60,387 bases of DNA from Diphasiastrum complanatum (Eukaryota; Streptophyta; Lycopodiopsida; Lycopodiales; Lycopodiaceae). Below the pieces are notes generated by a model, which searched no databases, had not been told where the DNA came from, and saw only the letters and a list, made by a program, of their open reading frames with translations. Below, one piece after another: positions 22,542 to 32,264 of the stretch. The stretch lies in NCBI GenBank assembly GCA_029204225.1, contig MU833153.1, forward strand, positions 1-60,387, given 5' to 3'. Position 1 is the stretch's first letter. Each line of letters begins with the position of its first letter. A program made the translations under genes and the position numbers.

Positions 22542-24509
22542 TTGTTCTTCGTTCTCTTGGACTCTCTTCCGATCCTTCATCTCTTCGTTGAAGCAGTGAC
22601 GTCGCTCTCTTGCCATTGGCGTTGGCGCTGTTTTTGGTTGGCAATGGTGATTTTGAATTGTGAATGGCGCTTGGAGTTCTTTGCAGATCCTGAAGCTTGC
22701 TTTCTCAGTTTTTCGGAATCCTGTTTGTGTGCTCGTGTTTATAATGTGATGGCGTTTTTGGTTTTTGTGTCAGAAGATGTTGAGAGAGTCGTGTGTTCGT
22801 TGTTTAGGTTGCTTCTGATGGATAATTGCGTTGTTGTGCCATTGCACAATGGCGGTGCTATGTTTTCATATATTCTTGCTTCTGCTGTTCTGTCTTTTGA
22901 AGTTGTTTTGAAGGATGGCGCTCTTATCTCTGATAATGCGGACTGCTCTAGAAATGTGTTGTCTGGTCATGGTAATCTGGTTCCTTTGCAGTATTCTTCT
23001 GACCGAATTGATATGTTGCATGTAGGATTTTGTGATCTAGATCACTCAGAACTTGCACTTGTTGAGAAAGGTGGTTTTAGAAAGTCTGTTAATGTTGATC
23101 GGTGGTCTCGTAATAGGTTTGACGACTGGAGACTTGTTGTTGGATCGGATTGTTCTGTTACTGTTTGAAACTGATATTAATAAATTGCTTGAATTGTTGA
23201 CATCTTTCTTTCTCCAAGTCCAAAAGAAAAATGGAACTCTTTACCCAGGAGAAACCATTGTGGGCCTTCTACGTGGTATTGGTAGAATAATCAGGGCTAA
23301 ATTAGAGTAAAATAGTGTGTGCACTATTCTTCTTGTTGAGGAATTTAATATCATGTTGGATGCACATTTTAAAATAGTAAGAACTGCTTGTCTAACTGTT
23401 GTACAACGTTCTTGTGCTGTTGGGATTGGAAGAAAAAGGAAGTATACTCAGTCATGTACTCCTTTGCAAGTGAAATCAGTCTTATGTCAGAGTTTTATGC
23501 AGTGTGATAATGGCAGTGGGCTCTTAATGCGGCTTGCATTTTATGTTTGTCATAATTTTTGTGTTCGTGGACATACAGAGTTGTACAATCTGTGCATTTC
23601 AGACTTTGAAGTTTGTTCCGATAACATGGGAACGTTCATTAGATTTGATGAACAAGCTTCTAAGAATCATAAAGTTGATCTTCTGCATTGTAAGCCTGAA
23701 AAACTTAGGCAACCTGTGACTTGTTACTTAGCTGATGTGATTCACACTTTTGAAGAGTATTTTTCCCATTTGCCTGTTTGGAATTCTGAAGACGGTGTTT
23801 CACATCCATTCTTCCTGCGAGCAATTGATGGACCAAGACATATTGGTAAAGTGGTATGTTTTTCCTTTGAATAGTGAATATTTTCTGTTTTTTTGTTCAT
23901 GTTGCATTTAAGAATTTTGATTATTTATTGTCTTTTGCAGTGGTTTTCGAAACAGAGAGTTGGTTTGAAAACAATTTCGAAATGGATGAAAATTATGGCA
24001 AAAGATGTTCTTGGATGTGATGTTGATTTCATAACGAACAAAAGTGCTCGTGTATCTGTTGTGAAACGTTTCAACTGTATGGGCGTTCCTGCTGAAGTTG
24101 GTATGAAACTCACTGGGCACATGTCAAGAGAGGGCTACATGCGCTATAATTCTGATTTTCAAGGTATCGAGATGAGAGCTCTTCAAAATGTAGCATCTGC
24201 AGTTCCTGGAACCGGAGGGGATGTTTCGTGGCAAGCTGCTCTTGATTTTGAGAGAAAACATTATGATGCAGCATTTTACGGTTTTTCTGCTAGGATGGCT
24301 TCAATACTACCACTAAATAGTTCATCTGCATTTGTGATGTTGTTAGTACTGAGAATTCTCTGGATTGTCTGCTTAGTTTAGATGATGATTGGTGGAGCAG
24401 TAAAGCTGTTCAAGATGAGATTGATGGGTTGCTTTTGAATGAAAAGAATGTAACAAATACCAGTGCTATGAATGTTGTAGGAAGCAAACTTTTAATGCTT
24501 ACGAACTAG
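22542..24509 (+). pseudogene. Tyrosine recombinase of Crypton/DUF3504 type, three frame breaks
   Basis: Predicted DNA strand-exchange enzyme. An N-terminal frame (22542-23168) passes into RFDDW; a frameshift near 23160 leads to LTSFFLQVQKKNG, YPGETIVGLLRGIGRIIR and a stop at 23308-23310. The next block has RLAFYVCHNFCVRGHTELYN (first catalytic Arg region), DEQASKNHKVDLLH and CYLADVIHTFEEYFSHLP. A plausible intron, 23854-23940 (GTATGT...TTTTGCAG), joins to WFSKQRVGLKTISKWM. Then come NKSARVSVVKRF, LTGHMSREGYMRYN: Arg in SAR, His in TGH and the nucleophile Tyr in MRYN. The usual His of HxxR is Lys here. After a frameshift near 24330 an acidic tail (SLDDDWW) ends with TAG at 24507-24509. The block order matches DUF3504 domains of animal ZMYM and KIAA1958 proteins, which derive from Cryptons. 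Probably dead, though recently decayed. Confidence 0.78.
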
Positions 24510-24827
24510 TTACTCTTGTAATCAGAGGATTTTGGACGCCCGCTTCAAATATGAAGTTTTTGGAAGTAAAGAAATGTATGACGGAAGTTTTTGAATGGAA
24601 ATTTCATCGTTTCTGTTTCTGCTTCGTGAATTTTTTATCGTTTCTATTGTTCTGTTTCGTGAATGTTCACGATGAATGCATCGTACATTTTGAAGTCGTA
24701 TAAATACGTAAATACGTACATGCAAAACCACCGTATAAATGTACAATCCTGGACTAGCTTGATACTGCCGATTACGAGTTTTAATCTGCCAGTTTTTGCT
24801 TCGTTAGAAACTCCAAGTGCTAATAAC
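24510..24827. other. 3' noncoding part of the Crypton-like element
   Basis: About 320 bp between the recombinase stop and the right end. It has several short ACG-containing words (CGTATAAATACGT, AAATACGTAC) near 24696-24745, possibly recombinase sites; this is speculative. Confidence 0.45.
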
Positions 24828-24855
24828 GTATAGGCCTAGGGCCAAGCCTTTTTAT

Positions 24856-26102
24856 GTATTAGATAACGGGCAGCATATGGAAAATTGCAGGGCCAGGGCG
24901 AGCCCCGTGCCTCCAATTTTTCACAACTGGCCATGCTGGCCGTTAGCTGTTACCTGACGTTATGGTCAGATGGTGCCTTTCAAAATGAAGGGCCAGTTTT
25001 TTGTATGATAATTGATGGCTTAGAGTCTATCTTTGTTTCTTTTGAATTTTTTGGCTCTGAAACAATCTTCTGATCTGAATTGAGTTTGTCAGAAGAGGCG
25101 CCATAGCTAGAGGGACTTTGGTTTCCTGAACGAAAAGCACGCGCTGGAAGGAGGATATGAAGGTGACCAAGTTCCAGACATGCATCTGCAAGGCATAGCT
25201 ACAGCTTTGCTAGTCATGTTTGAAGAGTTTGGTTTACTGTACACAAAGTAGAGTGGATAATATTCCAGCATTAACTCTGCTACCAGCACAGGTTTCCTCC
25301 CTGCCCCGCTAGGGATGACGATTGTTCCTTTGTTGCTCTAAATATTGCTCACTACATGAACTTTCTTGTTTGGATTCGACACACATGCCATGTAGTTTCC
25401 CATCTTCTTTGCTGCCACTTATACACAATGTTTCTTTGTCTCACACGCACAACTGCGATGCAGACTCCAAAAGTTGTTGCGAAGAATTTTCAAATGAATC
25501 ACAAACTTAGTTCTGAAATAACTTGTCCTAGTTTCTCATCAACTCCCAGAGCTTCTGTCTCCAGAATTAGTTTCGCGGCATCGTTTGTGAATATCCACAA
25601 CACGAAGCGCCATTTACAGCAAACCTCAGTAGAAAAAATCTATCTTAACAGTACAGGCTCTGTTGTCAAGGCAGTCGTTTAATTACGATCACATCTGGAA
25701 AAACAAGTGTTGTTCTTGGATTTGCAGAAATACTATTTATGTGTCAATGATAATGAGCGGCTAGATATTTGTATGCCTAAGAAACACAGTTCCATGTATC
25801 AATCGATAGAATAGCGCAAAGTCCGAATGCAAAAATTTTATATGGAAATCGTGGAGGATGAGAGGCTGCATTTCAGTTGTAAACGGGTAGGCTCCTCTCT
25901 CGCGAAACGCATGCACCTTTCATTTTAAAAGTTTAACAATTTATGCCCTTCAAAGCTGTTTTACTAAAAATAGTAAAGCAGATTATGACATATTAAGCAT
26001 CTTCTTTTTTGTTAATAAACGGCACCATCTAACCATAACGTATTGGCATTTTGCTCGATAAGGAGTCATAAGGGTATGAGGTCTGAACAGTTGATCACAT
26101 TG

Positions 26103-26165
<63 letters not shown>

Positions 26166-26200
26166 GGCCATAGTATACGGTATAGGCCTAGGGCCAAGCC
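24856..26200 (+). mobile_element. Putative non-autonomous relative of the Crypton-like element
   Basis: Lies directly after the first element, eight bases apart, in the same orientation. It starts with the same 16 bp and ends with the same 21 bp. The interior codes for nothing recognisable. It carries its own inner inverted repeat: 24957-24977 (ACGTTATGGTCAGATGG...) and 26021-26041 match as inverted 21-mers with one mismatch. The inner repeats of both elements start ACGTTAT. A (CT)n microsatellite sits near the right end. Shared ends suggest mobilisation by the same enzyme, which is inference. Confidence 0.6.
26106..26161. repeat. (CT)n microsatellite
   Basis: About 28 uninterrupted CT units, near the right end of the non-autonomous element. 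Confidence 0.97.
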
Positions 26201-26201
26201 G

Positions 26202-26384
26202 TTTTTTCAAATCAGTCAAAGGTGTTGCAATATAGGAGTATTCTTTAACATATTTTCTATAGGATACTGCCAATCCAAGAAAAGAACGGAGTGCTGTCAA
26301 ATCAGCTGGCACAAGCCACGCAACGATCACAACAACCTTCTTAGGATCTGGCCTCACTCCATCAGCAGACACTATATAATGCCA
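26202..26384 (-). pseudogene. Gypsy RT C-terminal fragment
   Basis: The minus frame reads HYIVSADGVRPDPKKV, ALRSFLGLAVSYRKYVKEYS and IATPLTDL, the end of a gypsy reverse transcriptase running into RNase H. It stops abruptly at the right end of the tandem Crypton-like pair. It may belong to the element whose LTR lies at 26986-27497. Confidence 0.82.
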
Positions 26385-26985
26385 TAGCAGAAGAATAAGT
26401 AGCAGAAACAAAGCAGTGTACAAAAAACTATGCAAAATCAAGCAACTAAAGTTCTTAAAACAAAGCAAAAAAAAGCTCTCAGCACCTCAAATCACTACAC
26501 AGATAGGTTACCCTGAATTCCTAGAAGAACTGGATAGAATAGACCTCCCACAGCCAAGCTTTAACTACACATAGACTGTTTTTCTCCAAAAATCAGCAAA
26601 CTAGGGTTTCAAACTGACAATTGACAAAAGACAATGGATGATCACCGACCCTACCCTACCAGCGACCTACCCCAAGAAGCTTATTGCAACTAACAGATCT
26701 GAAAAATAGTGAGTATTGAAGAAGCTACAAACAAATTCACAAATCCTATGTGGGCTGGATTTTTACAAAAGCGAAGAGAATAATCAAGCCACGTAGTAGA
26801 AAATGCTCAAAGGGTGCAAGAAGAACAACAATCCACCATAGGGCTTCAATCTGCTGCCTTATGAGCTCCAAATCTGCCAACAAATCACCTACAGTAGGGC
26901 GCTGGCTCTCCAAGAATGCACCAAACCCTAACTGAAGATGCCAAATCCCACACAAGCCTCGAAAGCAACTATTTTGATTCCAAAC
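26385..26985. other. Degenerate retroelement interior
   Basis: Between the gypsy RT fragment and the putative LTR. A minus-strand 83-codon frame (26746-26997) contains VGDLLADLELIRQQIEAL, a possible Gag coiled coil, but this is too weak to name. Confidence 0.35.
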
Positions 26986-27497
26986 TGTTACACACAAGCT
27001 CAGAAATCCTAAGTCAATCCGTCACTTTATCAATCTCAAGAAAATATACATAGATCAACAATCAAACACGAGAGCTCTGTTGCAAGTCCTCCCAACCATA
27101 GCTGCATAGGAATACGATAGGGAATGTCTGGCAAGGCTCACACTATATCCCCTCAAGCACCCCTTAACCCTGACACATCCAAACGTTGACACATGGCAAA
27201 CTCCATGCACAGTCGACACTTGCTACTTGGCAGTACCCTGACGCATAGGCAAGCTAGTAGGTGGACAGTCTGACACGTGTAACTCATGCATTGGACCAAG
27301 TGTCCCAATCAGCATATGACACGTCCTGTTGACCCGTCTGACAAGTGTCACTCATGCACTGGACCAAGTGTCCATGTGAACATATGACATGTGTCATGGT
27401 GACCGGTCAACCCTTCCTACTTTTTAGGAGGTCAGTCCAGCAGACTCTCATGAGACCCAGTACCCCCTTGACCATCTCGGAATTAGTCATTATAACA
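26986..27497 (-). repeat. Putative gypsy LTR
   Basis: On the minus strand it runs from TGTTATAATG at 27497 to TGTGTAACA at 26986. It is followed by GTTTGGAATCAAAAT, a poor match to a tRNA-Met primer site. Like the gypsy D LTRs it contains CACGTG-type words. No second copy is present. Confidence 0.5.
27268..27405. repeat. Imperfect 68-bp tandem duplication
   Basis: Two successive units share CTGACA(C/A)GTGT, ACTCATGCA, TGGACCAAGTGTCC and CATATGACA. The repeat lies inside the putative LTR and carries ACACGT words. Confidence 0.75.
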
Positions 27498-28064
27498 GAT
27501 ATTTACATTGCAATTTACAATTGTCTCCAAAGGCCGGTGACTTAGCCATTTACAATTTACATTGGGCAAGGGATTCAAAGTACATGTGATAGGGGCCCAT
27601 TCAAAAAATGGCCTTTAGAGTCCATACGAGTTTGACACTTCATATTCACTCCTATGAGGAGTTACATTTGTTGGCTATTCAATTCCATGGGCTGTTGGTG
27701 TTTGGCTCTCCATTCTTGCGCCTTTACATCTACCATGTCCCATCTATTTCATAGTCGTCCAGAAATGCTTTTTTGGGCAAAAACGTTCTTAGAAATGCGT
27801 TTTTGGGAGCAAAATTGTGCCAAAAAAAAAACAAATTAAATATATTTTTGCCCTAAAATTGCCCTAAACTATACCTAAACCATGTTGTAACCAACCCAAT
27901 TGTAACCAAAACACTTGGCAACCTATAAAAATGCAATGCCCTTGATTAGAGCTTTAATCTGGTACCCATATTGCCCACAAAAATCCAAAAAAAAAAAAAA
28001 AAACTGAGAAATGCTCTGTTCGGAAACGCATTTTTGAACGCGTTTTTGAAATGGAGACTATGCT
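27498..28064. other. No gene; short repeated GAAATGCGTTTTTG words
   Basis: No coding signal. Words related to GAAATGCGTTTTTGG and its inverse occur at about 27760-27815 and 28005-28050, giving a weak inverted arrangement with an A/T-rich centre, perhaps a decayed small transposon. Confidence 0.4.
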
Positions 28065-28215
28065 CTATTTGTATCTCTCCACATTAGGAGAATAGAGGGG
28101 AATTCATCTGTACAATACAAGCTTTGAGTTTTCTTTCTCAATTTTAGATTCCTCTTTCTTTAAAATTGTTGTTCTATGGCTGTCCACTATTTCCAGACTT
28201 GAAAGTGTTCAATCT
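28065..28215 (+). repeat. Fragment of a copia B-type LTR
   Basis: From CTATTTGTATCTCTCC to GAAAGTGTTCAATCTT it matches the minus-strand LTR at 18516-18772 with a few differences, here on the plus strand. No internal element sequence is attached. Confidence 0.85.
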
Positions 28216-28424
28216 TAGCACATGTGGCTTTATATTCCCATTCTTCAAACTCCTTAAAAAGGTAGACTGTGCATAAACTCAAAAGTAATATGATTCTTTT
28301 TTTAAGAGATAGATTTTGTTTTTCAGATGACGAGATTTAATTTCATAATGGTTGTTAGAAAAAAAAGACATTGCATTTATTATGCCCGGGTCCTTCCATG
28401 GAGGGGGAGAGAGATGGCTTGGTC

Positions 28425-28690
28425 ACATGCATTCTCCAGCATCCGGGATGCACTCCCCGGATGGGCCTCCAGTTTGGAAAGTACAAACTTTAGCAAACAC
28501 ATGCATTTTCGAAAGCCTACACATCCCGGATGTCTTAGTTAAGTCAATTCTTGGATGTTACATCCTGGAACCACTTCTTTTCCTCATCCAGGATGTAAGT
28601 TGAGTTATTGGATGTGTACTTCTTTTCCTCATCCAAGATGTAAGTTGAGTTATTGGATGTGCACATCCGGATTTGCATGACATCCTGGAA
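28425..28690. repeat. Cluster of CATCC(N)GGATG palindromes with a 45-bp tandem repeat
   Basis: At least eight CATCC/GGATG half-sites occur in 265 bp, several as complete palindromes such as CATCCGGGATG and CATCCCGGATG. Within it a 45-bp unit (about 28573-28617 and 28618-28662) is repeated in tandem with one or two mismatches. Confidence 0.85.
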
Positions 28691-28724
28691 GTTTGAGATA
28701 AAAATTGATGCATGTGGTCATGTG

Positions 28725-29010
28725 TGTGTGCTCAAAAAAATAGATTTGGTGAGTGGACTGAACTGCAGCAAGCAAGCTTTGATCAACTGAAGCAAGCTAT
28801 TGTTGAGTGTGTCACTCTAAAGATTGTAGACCCTCAAAAGCCCTATGTTATAGATATGGATGCGAGTGACATTGTTGTGGGAGGAGTTCTGATGCAAGAG
28901 GGTAGGCCTGTGGCCTTTGAGAGCAAGAAGCTCAACCCTGCTCAGAAAAATTATCCAACTCATGAAAATGAGTTGTATGCCGTAGTTCATGCATTAAAGG
29001 CATGGGGGCA
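28725..29010 (+). pseudogene. Gypsy RNase H fragment, cut by gypsy E
   Basis: Plus frame: EWTELQQASFDQLKQAIVEC, IDMDASDIVVGGVL, MQEGRPVAFESKKLNPAQKN and HENELYAVVHALKAWGH, a good gypsy RNase H N-terminal half. The frame is cut at 29011 by the LTR of gypsy E. The other half was not found, so the flank beyond E is lost or rearranged. Confidence 0.88.
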
Positions 29011-29768
29011 TGTTGGAGGGTTTGTGGATTCCAAGGCAACCCTAACCCTAGTTAATAAGTGAGAGGGATTTGGCACCCTGCGTGTGTAAGTCCAACCCGA
29101 TAATCACATAGTTATTTGATTGATTAGTTAAAAGTTAATAAAGGACTTTAGGCCTTTTTGCGGGACTTTTAATGTCGCAGGGCCTAAATGTCAAGTTAGT
29201 GAATAAAGTTGGGTTTCCCTCCAATTTTGATGGTTCCCACACTTTTTTAAATTTGAATAAAAAGAGAGGCAAGACTGGACCAATAGGATTCAGAGGCCAA
29301 GGTCCTCCTCTCTACTATAAAAAGGGACCAACTCGAGTTGCTCCTGATGTTCATTTCCTCATTTCAATAAAGCAAATTGGTTCTCTTTAAGAATGGATTG
29401 ATGAATGTCCTTGCTCTTCCTCTCTTTTCCTCCATTTCTCATGCTTCCTTTGTATTTGCTAATTGTTGGATTTGATCATTATTGGATTGCTATTTCTTAT
29501 GCTTTTTGTGAGAGAGAAAAGGAGAGAGAGAAGAGTAAGTTTCTATCATTGTTGTGGATTTAGGGTTAATGGAAGTAGGGTTAATGGATGTAGTGTTAAT
29601 GCTTAGTGTTAATGGATGTTAGTGTTAGATCCTCCATTCATGTTGAAATCTGAACTATACTATCGCTCTCATGGGAACAAACCTACGCGTGACAACTAAC
29701 TCCGTCTCTATGATGCTAGATTGACTAGATCTTGGACTCAGGTTAGGCAAGGAAAGAAACCCACTACA
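29011..29768 (+). repeat. Gypsy E 5' LTR
   Basis: 758 bp from TGTTGGAGGGTTTG to CCCACTACA, followed by a primer site. The first 200 bp match the minus-strand LTR of gypsy F ending at 46556. A TATA-like CTATAAAAAGG lies near 29314. A (TTAATGGATGT)-type short repeat occurs near 29565-29620. Confidence 0.9.
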
Positions 29769-29770
29769 AT

Positions 29771-29790
29771 TTTGGCGTCGTTGTCGGGGA
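29771..29790 (+). other. Gypsy E primer binding site (tRNA-Asp type)
   Basis: TTGGCGTCGTTGTCGGGGA shortly after the LTR resembles the TGGCGCCGTTGCCGGGGA site complementary to tRNA-Asp, used by Athila/Tat-group gypsy elements. Both differences are C to T. Confidence 0.78.
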
Positions 29791-31019
29791 GCTACGCCAA
29801 TTTTTCAGTTTGCAGCATGTTTGGTTGATGGTTAGCTTGCATTAGACATCTTGTCGTGGCATGAATAGTGTTAGATCTGCATTTTAGGGCTAGTTTGGGA
29901 TTGATTTTGCTTGATTTGAGTGGATTTGCTTGTTTGAAATCTAATCTGATTATTAAACAGGGAAAGCTATTCAGATCACCAATCTTAAGATCCATTTGGA
30001 TTTGAGATATCAGAGAAAATAACAAAAATTGGTCAAATTTGTCAGATTTGGTCAAAAAGAGGCAAAAGGCATCATCAGAGCTCATAACTTTTTACCCTCT
30101 TTCAAGAAACCTTTGTCGAGTTGCAGACACCTTCGGTTTTGTTTACAGAACCTTCAGTTTGAAGGGCGAAGATTAATTCCCAACAGATTTTTAGAAACAT
30201 CAGAAAAACCGCCAAAAAACACTAAAAATTATCAAAACCCTCAAAAATACAAAAAAAGAACCTTCGCTCGATTTACTATGCTAAGATGTGATTCAGACCT
30301 ATCTACTGCCAGGTCGACGAAGAATAATACCAAAAATAGAAAGAGTTTCAGAGGATCAGTTGTCATATTGTCATATTTTTGTCAAAAAAGTCACTTTTTT
30401 GCAAAATTACCAGTATTACTCTTGATCCTTCGCCAGAACCTTCACCGAGTTTTCAGAACATTTTATTTATAGAAAAATACTATTTTTGAGTTCGACGAAG
30501 ATTCTTCTTGATCAGATCACAAAAAATCTTGATTTACCCTCGCCAAATTATATAAACTGTATTTCCTTGTATCAGAAACCTTTGTTCGGTTTTCCAGAGT
30601 TTTATCTGTGTTAGATCTTCCATCTGAGAAGTCAGCGAAGGTTATTTTTCAAGAAATTGTCAAAAAAGTTGTTCAGAGAGCTTTTTTTTTTTTTTTTTTT
30701 TTTTTTTCCCAAAATAACATTGTTTAACCTTTGCCGAGCCAACCTTCGCCTAGTGGACCTTCGCCAGTCCTATTTTTAGTTTCTGGTTTTTCAGATCAAG
30801 TCTCTGTCAAAATTTGGATCAAATCTGATATATTCTGAATTGGATTCTGAGAGATTTATCATTTTTGAGAAGTATCGATTGATCAAATTTCAAAAAGTTT
30901 TTCATCATATAGAATCATATTATTGAAAAGTGGAATAGATCTAGCAGATCTAATTTGAGATATTTTTTTGGAAAAATCTAGATCCAATCTCATTATCTAT
31001 TTGATCTAAATTTGTAAAG
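29791..31019 (+). other. Gypsy E leader with dispersed CCTTCGCC words and a poly-T run
   Basis: Long untranslated leader. Variants of AACCTTCGCCGAG and its reverse complement recur more than ten times. A run of about 28 T is at 30681-30708. The right part is homologous to 45604-46190 (reverse) in gypsy F. Confidence 0.7.
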
Positions 31020-32264
31020 ATGGCTACCCCTGGAGGTGCTCCTGGAGGTGCTCCACAAGAGGTCAATCCAATTATTGTTAGAAGAGCACCCTGATTGGAT
31101 CTACCCAAATATAATGGATTAACAGATCTAGTTAGATTTTTTCAGATCTATGCTAAATCCTGTTGAGGTCTATGGTGAGATTTATCCTCAAGATAAACTT
31201 AAGTTGTTTCCTATGGCCTTAACAGGCGCAGCACAAGATTGGTACTATAACCAAGATGAAACTGAGCGTACAGATTGGGAGGTTGTTAGATGAGCCCTTA
31301 TCACACGGTTCAAACCGCGAAAGTTTATGGAAGACCCTTTCCTACTTTTAAGTAAAATTAAAATGGGAAAGCAGGAAATGGTTTGAGATTACATTGAAAG
31401 GGTGAAACGTCTTAGATCTGAATGCGAACCTGAGCTGATTAATGAAAATGCCATGATTATGTGATTTTTGTCAGGTCTACCTAAACGGATCAGACGTGAG
31501 CTGAAACGCCATAATGAGTACGCACTTTTGCAAAATGCTATGGACGATGCAATTCGGGAGGAGGATGAAGATTCAGATGATGAGCCGAATGTCAGTATGT
31601 TGCCTTATATAGCAGGGCATACTACTACGACATCCACCACTATTGCATCAACGAATGCCAATGCTACTACAGAAATGATGTTCAATGAGTTCGAGAAATT
31701 GGAGAAGACCCAGTAGAAACAGATGGAAAAGTTGCAGTTGCAATTTGCTGAGAAGTTTGCAAAGACTTTTCCTACCACGAAAAATATCTGGTGTTCTATT
31801 TGTACAGGAAATCACACAGTGAACGAGTGTTCTCAATTGAAAAAACAAATGAAAATCAGTGTTTGCCATATGTGTAATTCACCTGACCATGAGACTGCTT
31901 TTTGCAACTTCAACCCTCGGATAATTCAGCAACGGTATGTCCAGATGGGATATCGAAATCCACACTATGGAGGAAATCCAGCAGCAAGACTGCAACAATC
32001 TACTCTTGGATACCCGGAATGTCTAGCTTTGCCTGCCCCACCAAAACACTTCGCTCCTCCTGCCAATTTGATGGAACCAGAACCTTACGAAAGTGCTGAG
32101 CAATGGAGCTATGGTGATGATTAGGAAGGTGGATCTTCATAATAGTATGCCATTTATGCTGCCACTCAACAACAAGCCTCGAGAAATTGGACCAGAGCAC
32201 TACTTGGATGCTTTGCATGTGGAGAAAATCACATAATTGCAGAATGCCATAACCATGCAACTTA
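31020..32264 (+). pseudogene. Gypsy E gag with zinc-knuckle array, truncated
   Basis: ATG at 31020 gives MATPGGAPGGAPQEVNPIIV and a stop (TGA) where gypsy F has Arg, then several frame changes. The later part is open: LPKRIRRELKRHNEYALLQN, an acidic block, FEKLEKTQ and zinc knuckles. These are CSICTGNHTVNEC and CFACGENHIIAEC (CX2CX3HX4C) and CHMCNSPDHETAFC (CX2CX4HX4C). The frame is lost near 32260, where minus-strand copia I begins. Gag would package element RNA. Protease and RT are absent from this copy. Confidence 0.85.

Larger units (their letters stand above)
22247..24848 (+). mobile_element. Crypton-like tyrosine-recombinase element (autonomous-type)
   Basis: The element is defined by its recombinase gene (22542-24509) and by end sequences shared with the next element. 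Its left end GTATTAGATAACGGGC (22247-22262) recurs exactly at 24856-24871. Its right end, a 21-bp sequence beginning GTATAGGCCTAG (24828-24848), recurs exactly at 26180-26200. Inside the left end are a G/C-rich palindrome around a C22 run, then TACGTTATTAGCAC (about 22340-22353), whose reverse complement precedes the right end (about 24817-24830). There are no LTRs and no transposase of DDE type. Calling it Crypton-like rests on the protein; the precise ends are inferred from the repeats. Confidence 0.7.

Noticed and set aside
22542-24509. Host-domesticated recombinase gene rather than a mobile element
   Set aside because: Three frame breaks and terminal repeats shared with a neighbouring unit fit a decayed element better, though a pseudogenised host gene is not fully excluded.
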